Shown: positions 13,001 to 23,961, counted from the first letter of the stretch. The stretch: DNA of 32,526 nt from Phallusia fumigata (GCA_008931825.1 QXVZ01030299.1:1-32526), one strand, 5' to 3'. Notes: generated from the sequence alone by a model not told the origin. A program made the numbers and translations.

Positions 13001-13611
13001 ACTTCTGGTCTGGTAAGTTGCAAAGGAAAATGGTGTTGCCATTCTGTATAAAAGTTTGCTAGGGTGCATTTTGCTGACAGTAAATTTTATTTGTTGGTCA
13101 ATAAACATCTGGTTTAGCGACACATTTTGTCAAAAACACTTCCTTTTGTTGTGAAATGGGCTTAAAAATTTTTCAATTTGCTAGCTGGTGTAAATTTTGA
13201 CGTACAGTACAAAAATACACACTGCCACAGGGCAGTTGCAAAATATAAAATCTGGCTCCACTGGTCATGCTTTTTTTAATTGTAATGTTGGCTATACTTG
13301 TCATAAATTTGCAGAAATTTCTTTTGTTGCAATTGATCACACATTCACAATTATAAATTGTTACCTAAGTCAATGCTTTTGTGAGATAAACTGTCATTTG
13401 AAATTATAGACAAGGTAGAAGAGCTAATGATGGCAATGTCTTGCAAAGATGATTGAGACGAAACAACTTGTTTTGGTAAAATCTAAAAAATATAATTTTG
13501 AAACAGTAGTTTCTATGTCAAAATTACAGGTATGTTTCAAATAGTACTTACGGAATGACCTGCTGTTGCCCAGGAACATGATGTTAAATCTTGGATATCA
13601 TAGAGGGACAT
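14..13611 (-). CDS. KNTC1: KNTC1 (Rod) kinetochore-associated protein 1, 3' end off window
   Basis: Rod is the large scaffold of the Rod-Zw10-Zwilch complex, which recruits dynein and Mad1-Mad2 to unattached kinetochores for the spindle checkpoint. Identity rests on collinear similarity to vertebrate KNTC1 as I remember it. Examples are NWPENGL in exon 10776-10640, VRPYMREHKLNED in 9911-9768, RLPLHPFLFG and DTLYLTAAENV in 2251-1954, and the YP-D-IHEVV junction across 805/467. About 34 exons are recognisable. The fold is a beta-propeller N-terminus followed by a long helical solenoid. The start codon is at 13611. The last visible exon (141-14) ends at a donor, so the C-terminal part lies left of the window. 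Two breaks remain: missing exons at the N at 11870, and a codon-phase mismatch between 2859 and 2251. One exon is doubled by assembly (3424-3183 and 4009-3768). Ciona-type origin is inferred. Confidence 0.93.
2723..2809 (-). other. Candidate intronic terminal exon of KNTC1 (weak)
   Basis: Inside the KNTC1 intron, an acceptor (CTGCAG ending at 2810) opens a 28-codon frame starting DFDLYLVTDRKTPKK and closing with TGA at 2725-2723. The frame is entered in phase 0, the phase left by the preceding exon end at 2859. An AATAAA on the minus strand (2732-2727) lies right at the stop. It could be a short alternative last exon giving a truncated Rod, or a chance open frame. Further along the same intron (about 2717-2520) another minus-strand open frame is Ser- and Glu-rich. 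No homology is recognised for either. Confidence 0.2.
3005..4175. repeat. Head-to-tail near-duplicate around N 3592, probable unmerged alleles
   Basis: Positions 3005-3591 and 3593-4175 are nearly identical (about 585 bases each) with scattered substitutions and small indels. The single N lies exactly between them. Copy 1 ends with GGTCCGAGA, which in copy 2 runs on into unique sequence at 4176. Copy 2 starts with TTCGTTGAACC, preceded in copy 1 by unique sequence. Each copy holds one full KNTC1 exon of 242 bases. This is the pattern left when two overlapping contigs from different haplotypes are joined without merging. A real tandem duplication is possible but less likely because three other Ns behave the same way. 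Confidence 0.85.
4337..11865 (-). other. KNTC1: KNTC1 middle exon block: helical solenoid
   Basis: Exons are 11865-11699, 11457-11293, 11145-10990, 10776-10640, 10334-10190, 9911-9768, 9701-9603, 9424-9314, 9218-9084, 8870-8724, 8217-7963, 7672-7538, 7477-7431, 7208-7026, 6505-6390, 6250-6108, 5955-5802, 5589-5396, 5313-5212, 5007-4879, 4667-4551 and 4446-4337. Each has a GT donor and AG acceptor and all phases agree in this block. Alignable segments include VVAVIKCLKDEK, IPWSKDVNSLV, RFLRYLINQDTDEALDDAL and FEALLLDAKWAQELSAIQ. For exon 7672-7538 I chose the acceptor at 7673 over the one at 7704 because it restores phase 0 and the homologous spacing. Introns longer than 300 bases (8723-8218, 7025-6506, 6389-6251 is short) hold a 10-12 base C run near 8657 but nothing else recognisable. 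Confidence 0.88.
11870..11870. other. Assembly gap (single N) with lost KNTC1 exons
   Basis: The N lies five bases outside the acceptor of exon 11865-11699. The exon before it in the transcript (12494-12361) ends in phase 0, while the exon after it needs a phase-1 donor. The protein jumps from the middle of the N-terminal propeller to the start of the helical region. By comparison with vertebrate KNTC1 from memory, roughly 250-300 residues are missing. The 490 bases between 11871 and 12360 are AT-rich and show no coding frame on the minus strand. No near-duplicate flanks this N, unlike the other four. Confidence 0.75.
12361..13611 (-). other. KNTC1: KNTC1 5' exon block: start and first propeller blades
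   Basis: Exons in transcript order are 13611-13552, 13482-13365, 12903-12776, 12656-12554 and 12494-12361. All junction phases agree. The start gives MSLYDIQDLTS, like the vertebrate MWNDIELLT opening. Exon 3 encodes WSDDGEFLLLGDSSGSLHIV, matching the vertebrate EGKFLLVGERSGNLHLI blade; exon 4 carries AAGTCTGFVNLF. The intron 12553-12495 is only 59 bases and its acceptor tract is weak. Its placement rests on phase and on the joined protein continuing the homology. After 12361 (donor GTAAGT, phase 0) the rest of the propeller is absent. Intron 13364-12904 holds no coding sequence I can support. Confidence 0.82.
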
Positions 13612-14286
13612 TCTATAATGAAATGGTTTTTAATTCTTCAGATGATCTGAAGAGTGAAAGCTAAGATAAAAAAGGACTGTCTAAACTATCTTCTATGTTA
13701 GATAGTTGCATTTACAAACACAACCAGCAACTGAAAGAACAACAATGCAATACATTTAATAAACTGATGAATCCTTAAGGGTTGACTTGAGATTAACTGT
13801 GTAGGCAAATTAAATTTAAAACCTTTTGTTAACAATGTCTAATTTTTAAACTGATTTGTTACAGCAAATAAAATTTTGACCAAAATCGGGTTAAACCATT
13901 TTAGTTAGGCATCGTTACGCATTTTATAATAAAACAGGCGTTTCCAGTCTACCCAGAATTATTTTTTGTCCTAGACCTCTGATTAAATTTGGCGCCAGAC
14001 GCAATAAACCGTAACAACGAACGCAGTCAAGCAAGCAAATACGAACCAGTGTGAAGATTTGCTAACTTAAGCATGCAATTTTTCTGAAAAAAGATGTTGT
14101 CTCTAACGTAAACAACGCCGTTGACTTCGTAATTTGAGATCGTTATTGTATACAACGGGATTGCAAACAGTTTAAAAAGTGGGTGATTGTACATTTATTG
14201 GCAGAAACTCATTATCTTGTCTTTTTAAAATATGCATACAGGTAGACCTCAGTGAAAGGGGATAAATTGTAGAACGACATACAATA
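13612..14286. promoter_or_regulatory. Shared head-to-head promoter region of KNTC1 and CLIP4
   Basis: About 675 bases separate the KNTC1 start codon (13611, minus) from the CLIP4 start codon (14287, plus), with no other gene between. The region is AT-rich with one GC-richer patch around 13985-14045. It must hold the 5' untranslated regions and core promoters of both genes. I see no clear TATA box placed for either gene. Bidirectional action is inferred from the arrangement. Confidence 0.6.
13988..13996 (+). promoter_or_regulatory. E2F-like site TTTGGCGCC
   Basis: TTTGGCGCC fits the E2F consensus TTTSGCGC and is the only such match I noticed in the intergenic region. It is about 380 bases upstream of the KNTC1 start codon and 290 bases upstream of the CLIP4 start. 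KNTC1 acts in mitosis, so E2F control would make sense. A match this short can occur by chance. Confidence 0.4.
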
Positions 14287-17200
14287 ATGGATGATCTTGA
14301 AATTAATGTTTTGGAAAACGTTGATAAAGACGCAACCTTGGAAGGAGTTGATAATCTTCAAACAGAAAAATCTGACTCAGAATTAACAAACGAAATCCAA
14401 TCCATGGAGATTTTTATTCATCCTCCTGTTGATCTTCCTCTTCCATATGGAATTGTATGTATCATTTATAATATTGAGCAAACATTAGGTTATGGTGCAT
14501 GTTGCCACCCATCGTTAACGATTATAGCAAGCGCAAAATGGGACTTTCTCCTGCATTGTTTAACAAATAAAAAAATTGGCGCTCGCCTTGCAAGTGTTCA
14601 GTGTAAACACATTTTTTAGAAAATCTTCGTGTCGGCTCAAGCAACAAATGTTTTAAAAAGCAAAAAATAATGCCAAATACAGGAAATTTTTGGGGTGTCA
14701 TCATAGACTTTTTATGAGTGGGGTGACTGCCACCCGGGAATCGGTGGGGTGACTGCCACCCCGGGAATCGACGCCTGTGGTTGCTATAAATATAAATGAT
14801 TATTTGTTTTACTATGTACAGCATGCAAATTGCATTTTGCATAGCTGTCCATAGCTGTGCCCTTCAAATCCTTGCACCATATTTTAATAAAAATAAGGTT
14901 GGTCAAACATTGTAACAGAGAAAAGCTAAAAATGTCCATAACTGCTTGAATATCATTTTACCTCAGGGCAGCTGTTAGAAATCCTACTAGGATTTTGGTT
15001 ACTTTATCAAGGCAAAAAGAAGCATTAAGGTGCATGGTTTGCAGGGGACCCAGTATCCCCCTATATTTTTTTTATTAAACACTATGCATCCATGTTGGTG
15101 TTATGTGCACCCAGGTTAAAAAGCGCTGGTCCATATCACTGACCAACATTTTCTACATGCTTTACAGGATGAAAAACAACCAGATTTAATTTTTCTTGAC
15201 CCCAGCATTGGGGAGGGAAAAAGGTTAGTTCATGACAAAACAACAACTGCATCTCAACTGTTTGCTGTTGCACGACAATTCATTAATCCTGTTTGTGGCA
15301 ATATGGGCCTTATTGTTGAGGAGGTAAGATATTGTTTTGGCTTGTATTGAACTAATAGTTCACAACGTTTTTAACGAAGTTTCACTGTGACTTACAAATT
15401 GCAACACAGTAGGGCATAGATATATATCGTTTTTTGTACTGGCATGGTAACCAATACCAATGGCTATCATTGCCAGAAATCTGATATGAATGTATTTGTT
15501 TTTATCAATTACTCTCTATCAACACAGTTGTATCCTATTTTGTATTCTTTCTGCTTCATTTGTTTTGCTTTTTGTTCTTTGTCAGATGATCCGGCGTGGT
15601 ATACCAGTTAATGATGTTGATTCAACTAGTGGAATGACAATTCTACATTATGCTATCCGTGCAGCAGCCATGACTGGTACATACATTTACTAATTTCGTA
15701 AGCTTTTCGAAAATCAGAATTTCACATTTGCATTTCTAAACATTGCATAACTTTTAACACCTACATTATTCCAGTTTCACAGTCTTCAAAACAAGTTTAT
15801 TTTGTAAAGTTTTTTTTGCAATCTTTTCTAACTTACTTGTAAAACACAAAAAGACAAACTAAATACATTAAGGTTGATAATAGAAATTTTAAAATTATCC
15901 ACATGTGTTCATTTAAAAACAAGTGTTTGTTGTTGTTTCATAGAAAAGCATGCCTTGTCTGTGGTAAAGCGTCTCTTGGGTGAAGGTGCTGATCCTAATC
16001 AAAGAAGTTTATACACTGACATGAATGCTCTGCACCTAGCTGCATATTTTGACATTCCATCTGCTGTTGGATTGCTATTAAAATCCTGTGACCAGTGGCC
16101 TTCTGTTGCAGTTGACAGTCTTTGTGGTGGTTTTGAATATGGAACAAGTTTACATATTGCAGCTTCATGTTTAAGCTGTTGTGCTGCTGAGATTTTATTA
16201 CAGGTATTGTTTAAAGTAAAAATTCAATATTTGCACCCCTATTTGGTCCAACACTGGTAAATTTTTAAATGATGATATGCTTTAGTTACATATGTAGGCA
16301 GGCACAACTAAAATTTATTGTGTTTTTCAATTCTAGAAAGGTGCCTATTATTATGCCAAAGATGACTTGGGTCGAACACCAGAAGAATGCATTCCAACCA
16401 ATTTGAGTACAAAAGAGGAAAAGATGAAAGCTAATCACATCAAAGATCTGTTGTAAGTTATGAACAATCAGTGGTTCAAAAATTTTATTTTTTCCTTGTG
16501 TGATCAAAATATTTTTGACACTTTTTTTGCTTATGTGCTTCAACTTTTTTTCATTGTGTATGATTGTTTTAGGCACAGATATGGTAAATCTAAAACCATG
16601 AACAAACTGGAACCAAAAAAGGGGGGGAAACTCACCATCGGCTCATGTGTGGAAGTAACAATTCGAAAATCAACAACATCAGGAAAGTCATCAAAAACAA
16701 TTTTGGGTTAGTTGTGATTAGAACAGAGATTTTAAATTCCTGTTATGAAAACCAGATATGCCAATAAACCCCCAAAATTGCAGGAACACTACGTTACTTG
16801 GGCAGTTTACCTACATCATCTTCTCAATGGGCTGGTGTTGAACTGGATACACCAGATGGGAAAAATGATGGTTCAATTGGAGGATCGTCGTACTTTGTGT
16901 AACTCCCTTAGCTATTCTTAAACACTAAAAGCTTTACTTTCATAAAGTAGGAGTTTTTGTAATAAATGTCATCAATACTCACTGGTAAAAGACCCATGGC
17001 AAAATTGGTAATGGTTCCTTAATACTTTTTCAGATGCAAAAAAGACCATGGCATCTTCGTTCCTGTTTCGCATGTAGTTGTGGTATCTGCAGACAAGAAA
17101 TCACAAAGTAGCAGATCAAAGCGAAGTAAAGAAAATAATTGCAAAAAACATTCACCATTTGATTCAAACTTTAACATTTGCAGAGCACAGAAAACAGGAT

Positions 17201-19008
17201 GTGTCATGTGATCTTCTAGTTGGTGAAAGAGTTATTGTGGCTGGAACAAAGTTGGGAACAGTGCGCTTTGTTGGAACCACTCAATTTGCCTCAGGTATTA
17301 GGCATTGAGTAGAAATTAAAACATTTTCATCCAATAAACCCTGGGAGAATAAAAGCAAATTTCACACCACAACTAACAGCTCAAAATTTTTTTTAATATT
17401 TTTATCTTTGATTAGAATTTCACAAATATTCATTTTGTTTCTATTCATAGGAACATGGTGTGGAGTGGAACTTGACGAGCGTGGACAAGGTCGAAATGAT
17501 GGTAGTATTGGTGGTGTAAGGTATTTTACATGCGACTCATCAAAGGGAATATTTGCACCACCATCAAAACTGAAACGAGAAAACACAGCGGAAAGTGATG
17601 CCACAGAAAATGGTAGGAAATTAACTGTCTTAAGCTACAGATGACTGAAATTTTGCCCTGTTAACTAGAAAGTTTTATCAGTGTCCATGCATACCTTCTT
17701 TAACGCTGTGTCAAGAAACTGTAGCATAAACTGTATCTGCGCAGCCCCGTGGTTTAAACCTTCAAAAGAGTGCACAAAAATCGTTTTGCAGATGTGACAA
17801 CAGATATCATGCACACACCTGACTCTACACCTTTGTCAACACCGCGAGGTCGCAGGTCCGGGTCACGTGACAGAATGTCGCAACTCAAACTGAGCAAAAC
17901 ATCCAAGTCAGCTCCTAGCACTCCACATGTGGACCGAAAAAGACTAACACGTTCCCATTCTACTTCCCATCCGGAGTGAGTGCTGGTTTAATACGGATTT
18001 TACCTACTACGGTAGACAAACATGACTAGTTGACGTGCGTATATTTTGTTAACCAAGAATCTTTCAAATGTAACTGGCCGTTGAACAAACTTTGTAACAA
18101 TAAAAATGTTTATTTCAGTAAATAATGACCGTTTCTTGGCGTTTTTGTACATTTGTAAGGTAATACATATCAGAATTTCATGTTCACTTTAACCGCTGTC
18201 TTTTCCCCTCAAAAAATTTTCACGAGTTTTTATTTGTTTGGTCCAGGAAAAAGACAAACTTCCTTAAGCCGGATATGCAGGTTGAGTTACGAGCAACCAG
18301 CCAATCTGCCACTGTTAAGTAAGTTTCTCGTTACCACTGATTACATTATCCGATTGTTGGTTATTGTTTGTGTTGCGCTTAATCCAATAACCCAAACACA
18401 TGTGACTTAATCAGATTAGTGACATAGAATGGGGAAAACCGATTCGCGAATCTGTAGTCACAAATACGTTGCAATTTATGAAAAGGAATATATTTTTTAC
18501 TAGCAACTTGGCTGACAGAGTTATCTGTTCTTCGTTACCCTAGTTCGGAATATTTTTGATCTCGTAGGAGCATAAAATTGCATGGATTGCATGATCCTTA
18601 CTCAAACAGTGATATTGTCGGTTTATGGTTGTCTAGTCTGCAACTGTAGCTTACATTCCGATAAAGGCAAATTTGTCTATAATATGCGCTGCCGTGTAGT
18701 ACATTTTAGGTGTATGAATTTGGTAATAAAGTTTCATACATTGCATTTGTTTTGCCGCTATAAGTTTTAACTCAACAATTTTTTTCAGGTTTATCGGCAC
18801 AACGGATTTCGCATCAGGTTTGTGGGTTGGCCTTGACCTCGGTTCTCCCATTGGTAAAAACGACGGTTCAGTGAGGGGGAAACGTTACTTTACTTGCTCT
18901 CCTAAACACGGGGTCATGCTTCGACCCTCGCGTGTTTCACACAAAGGAGTCAACGGCGATCTTCTCATCCCTTCACACTTGGTGGCACTAAAGGGCGATG
19001 GCAAATAA
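14287..19008 (+). CDS. CLIP4: CLIP4-type CAP-Gly and ankyrin repeat protein, complete
   Basis: This is a microtubule-associated protein of the CLIP3/CLIP4 family; CAP-Gly domains bind C-terminal EEY/F tails of tubulin and EB proteins. The 13 exons are 14287-14454, 15168-15323, 15586-15676, 15944-16203, 16337-16452, 16573-16706, 16784-16898, 17034-17125, 17184-17294, 17451-17612, 17792-17975, 18247-18318 and 18789-19008. All phases agree, and they sum to 1881 bases, 626 residues plus TAA. Ankyrin repeats lie in exons 3-5 (MTILHYAIRAAA, MNALHLAAYFDIPSAV, YGTSLHIAAS). The CAP-Gly domains are in exons 6-8 (GKNDGS), 9-10 (GRNDGS) and 12-13 (GKNDGS). A Ser/Thr-rich linker (exon 11) separates CAP-Gly 2 and 3. 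Three CAP-Gly domains fit CLIP4 rather than CLIP3, which has two. The C-terminus lacks the CLIP3 cysteine tail. Intron 17126-17183 is only 58 bases. Confidence 0.93.
14600..15140. repeat. Probable transposon debris in CLIP4 intron 1, with a 26-base tandem repeat
   Basis: Within CLIP4 intron 1, two adjacent 26-base copies (14718-14743 and 14744-14770, the second with one extra C) share GTGGGGTGACTGCC and CCGGGAATCG. Near 15112-15130, CAGGTTAAAAAGCGCTGG resembles ends of hAT-type elements. The stretch is GC-richer than the surrounding intron and has no coding frame of interest. Matching terminal repeats and target-site duplications were not found, so the element type is a guess. Confidence 0.35.
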
Positions 19009-19538
19009 CATCCAGCAGTTATGGCTTTGCGGGCCCTTTTTGCGAAAAGCGCATATATTTGCACATAAAATACCTTTGGTCAAATGATAATCATTTCGGT
19101 TGATGACAAAAAAAATTGACTGTTTGAACGTGAAAAATGCAACTGTTTGCGATTTTGGGTTTCGCACTGTGTTTGTTAAGCGATACTTGTACAGTATACT
19201 ATATCGGTTTACTGATAGATTGCACCCCCTTTTAAACACATTCCTGGTGGACCAAATATATCGATAATATTTCTGAGTGTGCTGGTTATAACTTTGTGTC
19301 TGTATTTAGTGGTCTTTGCTGCACTTATATACTGTGTTGTTGGTGCCAAGTACAAATATTCACACGTTTTTGTCATATACAGTACATGTCATTTTTAAAA
19401 TAAACCGTAACGTACTATTGAAAGTGTCCCCAAATAGTAGTGAAGTTAGCAAACACAAATACTTATTGCCAGCGAAGAAAGGTTACTACCAAAATGATTT
19501 CTGCTCAAAGGGCGAACAGGAAGCGTGCTGACGTTTGT

Positions 19539-19548
19539 AATAAATAAA
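19539..19548 (+). terminator. CLIP4: CLIP4 polyadenylation signal (overlapping AATAAA)
   Basis: Two overlapping AATAAA hexamers lie 530 bases downstream of the CLIP4 stop codon, at the end of an AT-rich 3' untranslated stretch (19009-19538) with no gene. They are the best plus-strand poly(A) candidate before the convergent receptor gene. Cleavage would fall around 19560-19580. Confidence 0.5.
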
Positions 19549-19694
19549 AACATACATTTGCACAACTAGTCATGTAGCGAAGCTCGTGGAAATTGAATTG
19601 CTTGTAACAATGTACACACGACTTTTTACACATACAATGTTAAAAATTAAGTAATTCGAAGGTCTACGTATTTAACTGCAACCAAAGAGAAGAA

Positions 19695-20250
19695 GTTTTG
19701 TTGCATCAGCCTCCATGGGATTCAAGAACCTTAATAACAGTTTTCTTACTCCGACGAGTTTTGACGGAAAATTGACAATCTTCTGTTAAATCAGTACACG
19801 GCGATCAGTGAGGACCCCACCTTGTTTAAATTGTGCGCGTTTTCACAAACCTCCGACTAAAACCGCTGGCAGGCGTTCCGTGGTGTAGCACGATTAGCGG
19901 CATAATGCAAACACGCCTTTAAATTCTCTTTACTATTTTTATCCTCTTTGTCGGTAACAATGATAAGAGGCTNGGGTTTTGTTGCATCAGCCTCCATGGG
20001 CTTCAAGAACCCTAATAACAGTTTTACTCCGACGAGTTTTGACGGGAAATTGACAATCTTCTGTTAAATCAGTACACGGCGATCAGTGAGGACCCCACCT
20101 TGTTTAAATTGTGCGCGTTTGCACAAACCTCCGACTAAAACCGCTGGCAGGCGTTCCGTGTTGTAGCACGATTAGCGGCATAATGCAAACACGCCTTTAA
20201 ATTCTCTTTACTATTTTTATCCTCTTTGTCGGTAACAATGATAAGAGGCT
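19695..20250. repeat. Head-to-tail near-duplicate around N 19973 in the convergent spacer
   Basis: Positions 19695-19972 and 19976-20250 are near-identical (about 277 bases), with the single N between them. Copy 1 ends with GATAAGAGGCT, which in copy 2 continues into unique sequence; copy 2 begins with GTTTTGTTGCATCAG, which in copy 1 follows unique sequence. It lies between the CLIP4 stop and the receptor stop, so it is probably receptor 3' untranslated sequence counted twice by assembly. No coding potential is seen. Confidence 0.8.
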
Positions 20251-20338
20251 TTGGCGCGAACGATTCGCCTCAAACTAAGTCCTTTCACGTCGATGTCGCC
20301 AAGCAAAACACAAGGCGAGGAGGTCTACAGTTCAGCCC

Positions 20339-23300
20339 CTATCTCGGAAACGTATCGGTGGTTTGAGACGTCGATGCTCCAAATTGTGTGGCTTCGGCAA
20401 CACTGATATAGCCTAACTCGCTTGGGGCGCTTGTTGACGGCAAGTTGTTGTGACGTTGGTCGTCATCCGCCAACGAAGCATCGTCGCGGAAATGATTAGG
20501 AACCTGGAAAACATCGAACTGTAGTTCGGTCGCGCCCACGTGATATGCATCAACAAAGGTATGGTTTGTTTTTGCCATTCAAAACGGGTTTAAGGCAAAT
20601 TCGTGTTAAAGTATCGACACGTTTTTGGAAAATCGGAAACGACGGCATGGCTTATTTAAACCAGGCGGATTTTAGCATGTATACTTACTGCGCCCACATC
20701 CCCCATGATAGATCTAAACAGGTGATGTTGGGTCTTTGGAAAACAAATAATCCTCAAATTACTGATCAAAGTTCAGGCGTTTGGAGAAAAGTCAACCGAC
20801 CCCAAAATAAGATATCTTTTATGCTAACAGCGTGCTGTTGCGACAGTCGCGACAATCTCTCCGTAATTACGACCTGTCATTGTAGGAAGAGGCCGCGCCG
20901 CGTTATTTATAGAATTCAGAAACCGCTAATCTTTGGTTTGCGTAAACAGTACAGCACTGCACGCGCGGCAAAATATACAAACGTTAATGCAACCGAGCCA
21001 ACATTCCATCCAGACACCAACCTGTCCCAAGAATTCGTCTAAATCCCCCGCGACTGCTAAATTCGATGCAACAGTTACTGCGAGATTCTCATCAGCGGGC
21101 GACGGCGATTCTTCGCCCATTTCCAGGGCCTGATCCATTGTCACGTATTCATTAAGCAATGGAGCTACAGCTTCCTCTTCAGCATCCGTTGTAATACGAT
21201 TAGCACCATTAGCTCTTAGGCGTACTGATGTATAGAGACGATCAATGGAATCTTGCGATCCTTCGCTTAAAAATCTACTATGTGGATCGTTCGACGCCCC
21301 CGGATTGTTTGTGATGTCATCTTTGTTCAAGTGTTGATTGGACGCTGGTGCTGTGACGTAGGGATCTACTCCACCGACGTAATCGCTCAGCGAGTGGAAT
21401 GAACCGACTGGATCGTGTGATGCCGCTGATGACCTTGCCTGCTGTTCAGAAACGAAAATATCCCTCGTTCATTTGACCAAAACAATACTTGACTTGATTT
21501 ACCGCTAGCTTTTGTAAGATTGGTTTAAAACCCAAAAGTAAGAAAAGAATGTGCCGCAAATAAATAAAATCATGCAAAAGAGCTGTCCACAAACTGAATG
21601 TAGTCATACCCCTTTTTTCTTTCCATATTTCCATTAAAAATATAATGTTGCGGTTGGACAAAGATCGTGATGCACCAAGCTCAAACGCAACCATTTTTTT
21701 TATAAAATTAAAAAAATATTTTCGCACTAACCCCAGATGCTTCAGACATATCTACGCTCGAATGTTGACTAACAGCCGCAAGCTTTGTGTAAAAAATACT
21801 CGGTGCATTTCCACCCTTCCATTCCTCATTGGCATGTAGTGGAGATGAAAAATGATTGTGTTCCATTCCATCACGTTGACAATATCTACATTTAAAGTCA
21901 AAAGTAGGTTTGCAAATCACCCAAAATATACATACATTGGAATAGAAACAAACGATTTTACAACGACTGTCAAATTTAGGGTGAAACTTGAAACCATGTA
22001 ACCATACATTTTGCATACATCGTATACATTGTAGCTTGATAACGGCAAGCAAGTTTTAAACACAGGTGTCGAAACAGCTTGTTGATCTGTAAAAAATCTG
22101 ACCAATGAAACCTGTCATGGACTAAAGTAACATTCTGTACACCTGGCATTGACTCAAATAAAATTCCAATGCAACCCTGTTCCAGAGCTAGAGTGTCAAA
22201 AGCGGTTTGTGTTGCATTATTAGTGGCCTAAGGATTTCTCTCCTAACATACTACATTAAGCGTTCAAGGTGTGACTTTGTTAGCTAAAATGGGTATATTT
22301 CGAATTGGTGCAAACCGGTTTACTGCGTCAAGTTTGAATTAACTGTTGAGCTCGTTGAAAAACAAAATGTAAACCTGTGCGGTCGTTTGGATGCTTCAAT
22401 CCAACGTTAAGAAGACTTGAATGCCACAGGAATAACAGTGATGTGCCAGTTTGCAAAAAGTTTACCAAAATTCTCCTACCTAACGTATGAGAGACTGTTG
22501 TCGGAACAACTCATGGCTGCACGACGAACCGTTCGTGGAATAGAAATCCTATCGGACATTGATGTCCACGAGGTGGGGCGAGAGGTACAAGCCGCCGAAG
22601 TACCAGGAAATTGCTCGGGAATAGAATTTCCTGATCCTAGGGAAAGAAGTGGAGACATCGGTGAGATCGTGCTGTACTCTGTCAAGTTCGAATCGCTATG
22701 ATGACGATGTCGGCCTGTAGTTGAGCTTCTATTGTGCGATGAATGTCGAGGGTTGCTGCTCTGGAGACTGGACAGACCGGAATCAGCATGTGGTAGAGAT
22801 CGTCTGGTTGGTGAACCTGCGTCCAAGGTGGAAACAAGTTAATGTGCACAGGTATTTTCAGAAATGTGATTCAGATTGGATGTTATAATAAGCTCGCATA
22901 AGTTATTGTTAAGAAATAACAAAAAAACAGGCTTATCTATCATAGAACCGCATCTAGTTTGGGTCACAGTTAGTTACACAGACATTTACATGCTTGGTAA
23001 ATCGATGTTTCAAGGAAAAACCATGTCTATACTTGTTACAACGAACGAATTAAAGAACGCCTGGCCAGCAAAGCAACCAAACATAATCTACTCAAAAATC
23101 AGTCCAATGGAATGTTTGATCAGCTTACAGTGGTTGCGATTGCCTTCCAACAGATGAACTTGGTCGGCTTCTTCGCACTGGCAATCGTGGTTTTCCGCAG
23201 AACGATTACGGGGTCGTGTCGAGTTGTGTGCTGCGTCGCTGTGCGTGGGGGCGGTTGCGTAAATGTCATCCACCTTTTCAACACTGTTCTCCCTAAACAT

Positions 23301-23961
23301 CAAAAAAGGTCATGGCAATTAGATGTAAGGTTGTCTTTGGCGCTGGTGGGAGCAGCTCACGATGTTGTTCCAGCTAAAAATGGGTTCGAACTATATTCAG
23401 CCCTGTAATGGTTAAGTTTGTCAGCAAAGACCAACAGAATCGCAGAATACGTGCCAGGTAACAGATGTATACGCCTAATAGAAAACGTATGTGTATATTT
23501 TTATCTAACTCACGCAGCATCATGATCGGTTCCTCACAGGGCCAAAATTAAGTCAAAAAACATTAGGAGACGCCGTACGAAATAATACATCTGATTGCCA
23601 AGAAAAACAAAAATTCAACAACATGTTTTGACACAAATTTCAGTCAAAACAGACTGAACAAAACGTGAAAAGCGTATATTGACCTTAACGAAATGTTTAA
23701 ACTACATTTACCTTGCTATGTCGTAAGATAGATCTCCTTTAGCAACGTGTGGTAACTCTGGCGACTCGGTGTCATCGCTGGCGTTAGCCCGGAACGAAAT
23801 AAGCAACATAGGGTCGGGTACAGGAGGCCAAATGCTTTTGCGGATCGCCTCCTTAATCCGCTTTCTGTGGTAATGGCAGGCGACCAGACAGCAACAGATC
23901 ACTGCCAGGCTAATAGCAAGTCCAATAAACACTGCTGCCATATTGCTGGGGGTCGCAATTC
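20339..23961 (-). other. gp130-like: Receptor transmembrane segment, Box 1 and cytoplasmic tail
   Basis: Exon 23961-23712 encodes the membrane helix (AAVFIGLAISLAVICCCLVA), a basic stop-transfer (HYHRKRIKEAIRK) and Box 1 (IWPPVPDP), the JAK docking motif nearly identical to gp130. Exon 22816-22480 is Ser/His-rich and has HADSGLSS, a DSGxxS match, plus a dileucine in SPLLSL. Tyrosines lie in DIYAT, TEYSTI, IFYTKL, SDYVGG, DPYVTA, RLYTSV, NEYVTM and LGYISV. IFYTKL and LGYISV fit the ITIM pattern, and YVTM fits the PI3K YxxM pattern. No YxxQ (the STAT3 motif of gp130) is present. The function of each tyrosine is inferred from motif only. Confidence 0.8.

Noticed and set aside
20545-21042. Plus-strand open frame of 165 codons
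   Set aside because: It overlaps the receptor tail exon 21441-21022 on the other strand, and composition does not resemble a real protein.
23112-23408. Plus-strand frame of 98 codons
   Set aside because: It is the shadow of receptor exon 23292-23129, which is in frame with its neighbours.
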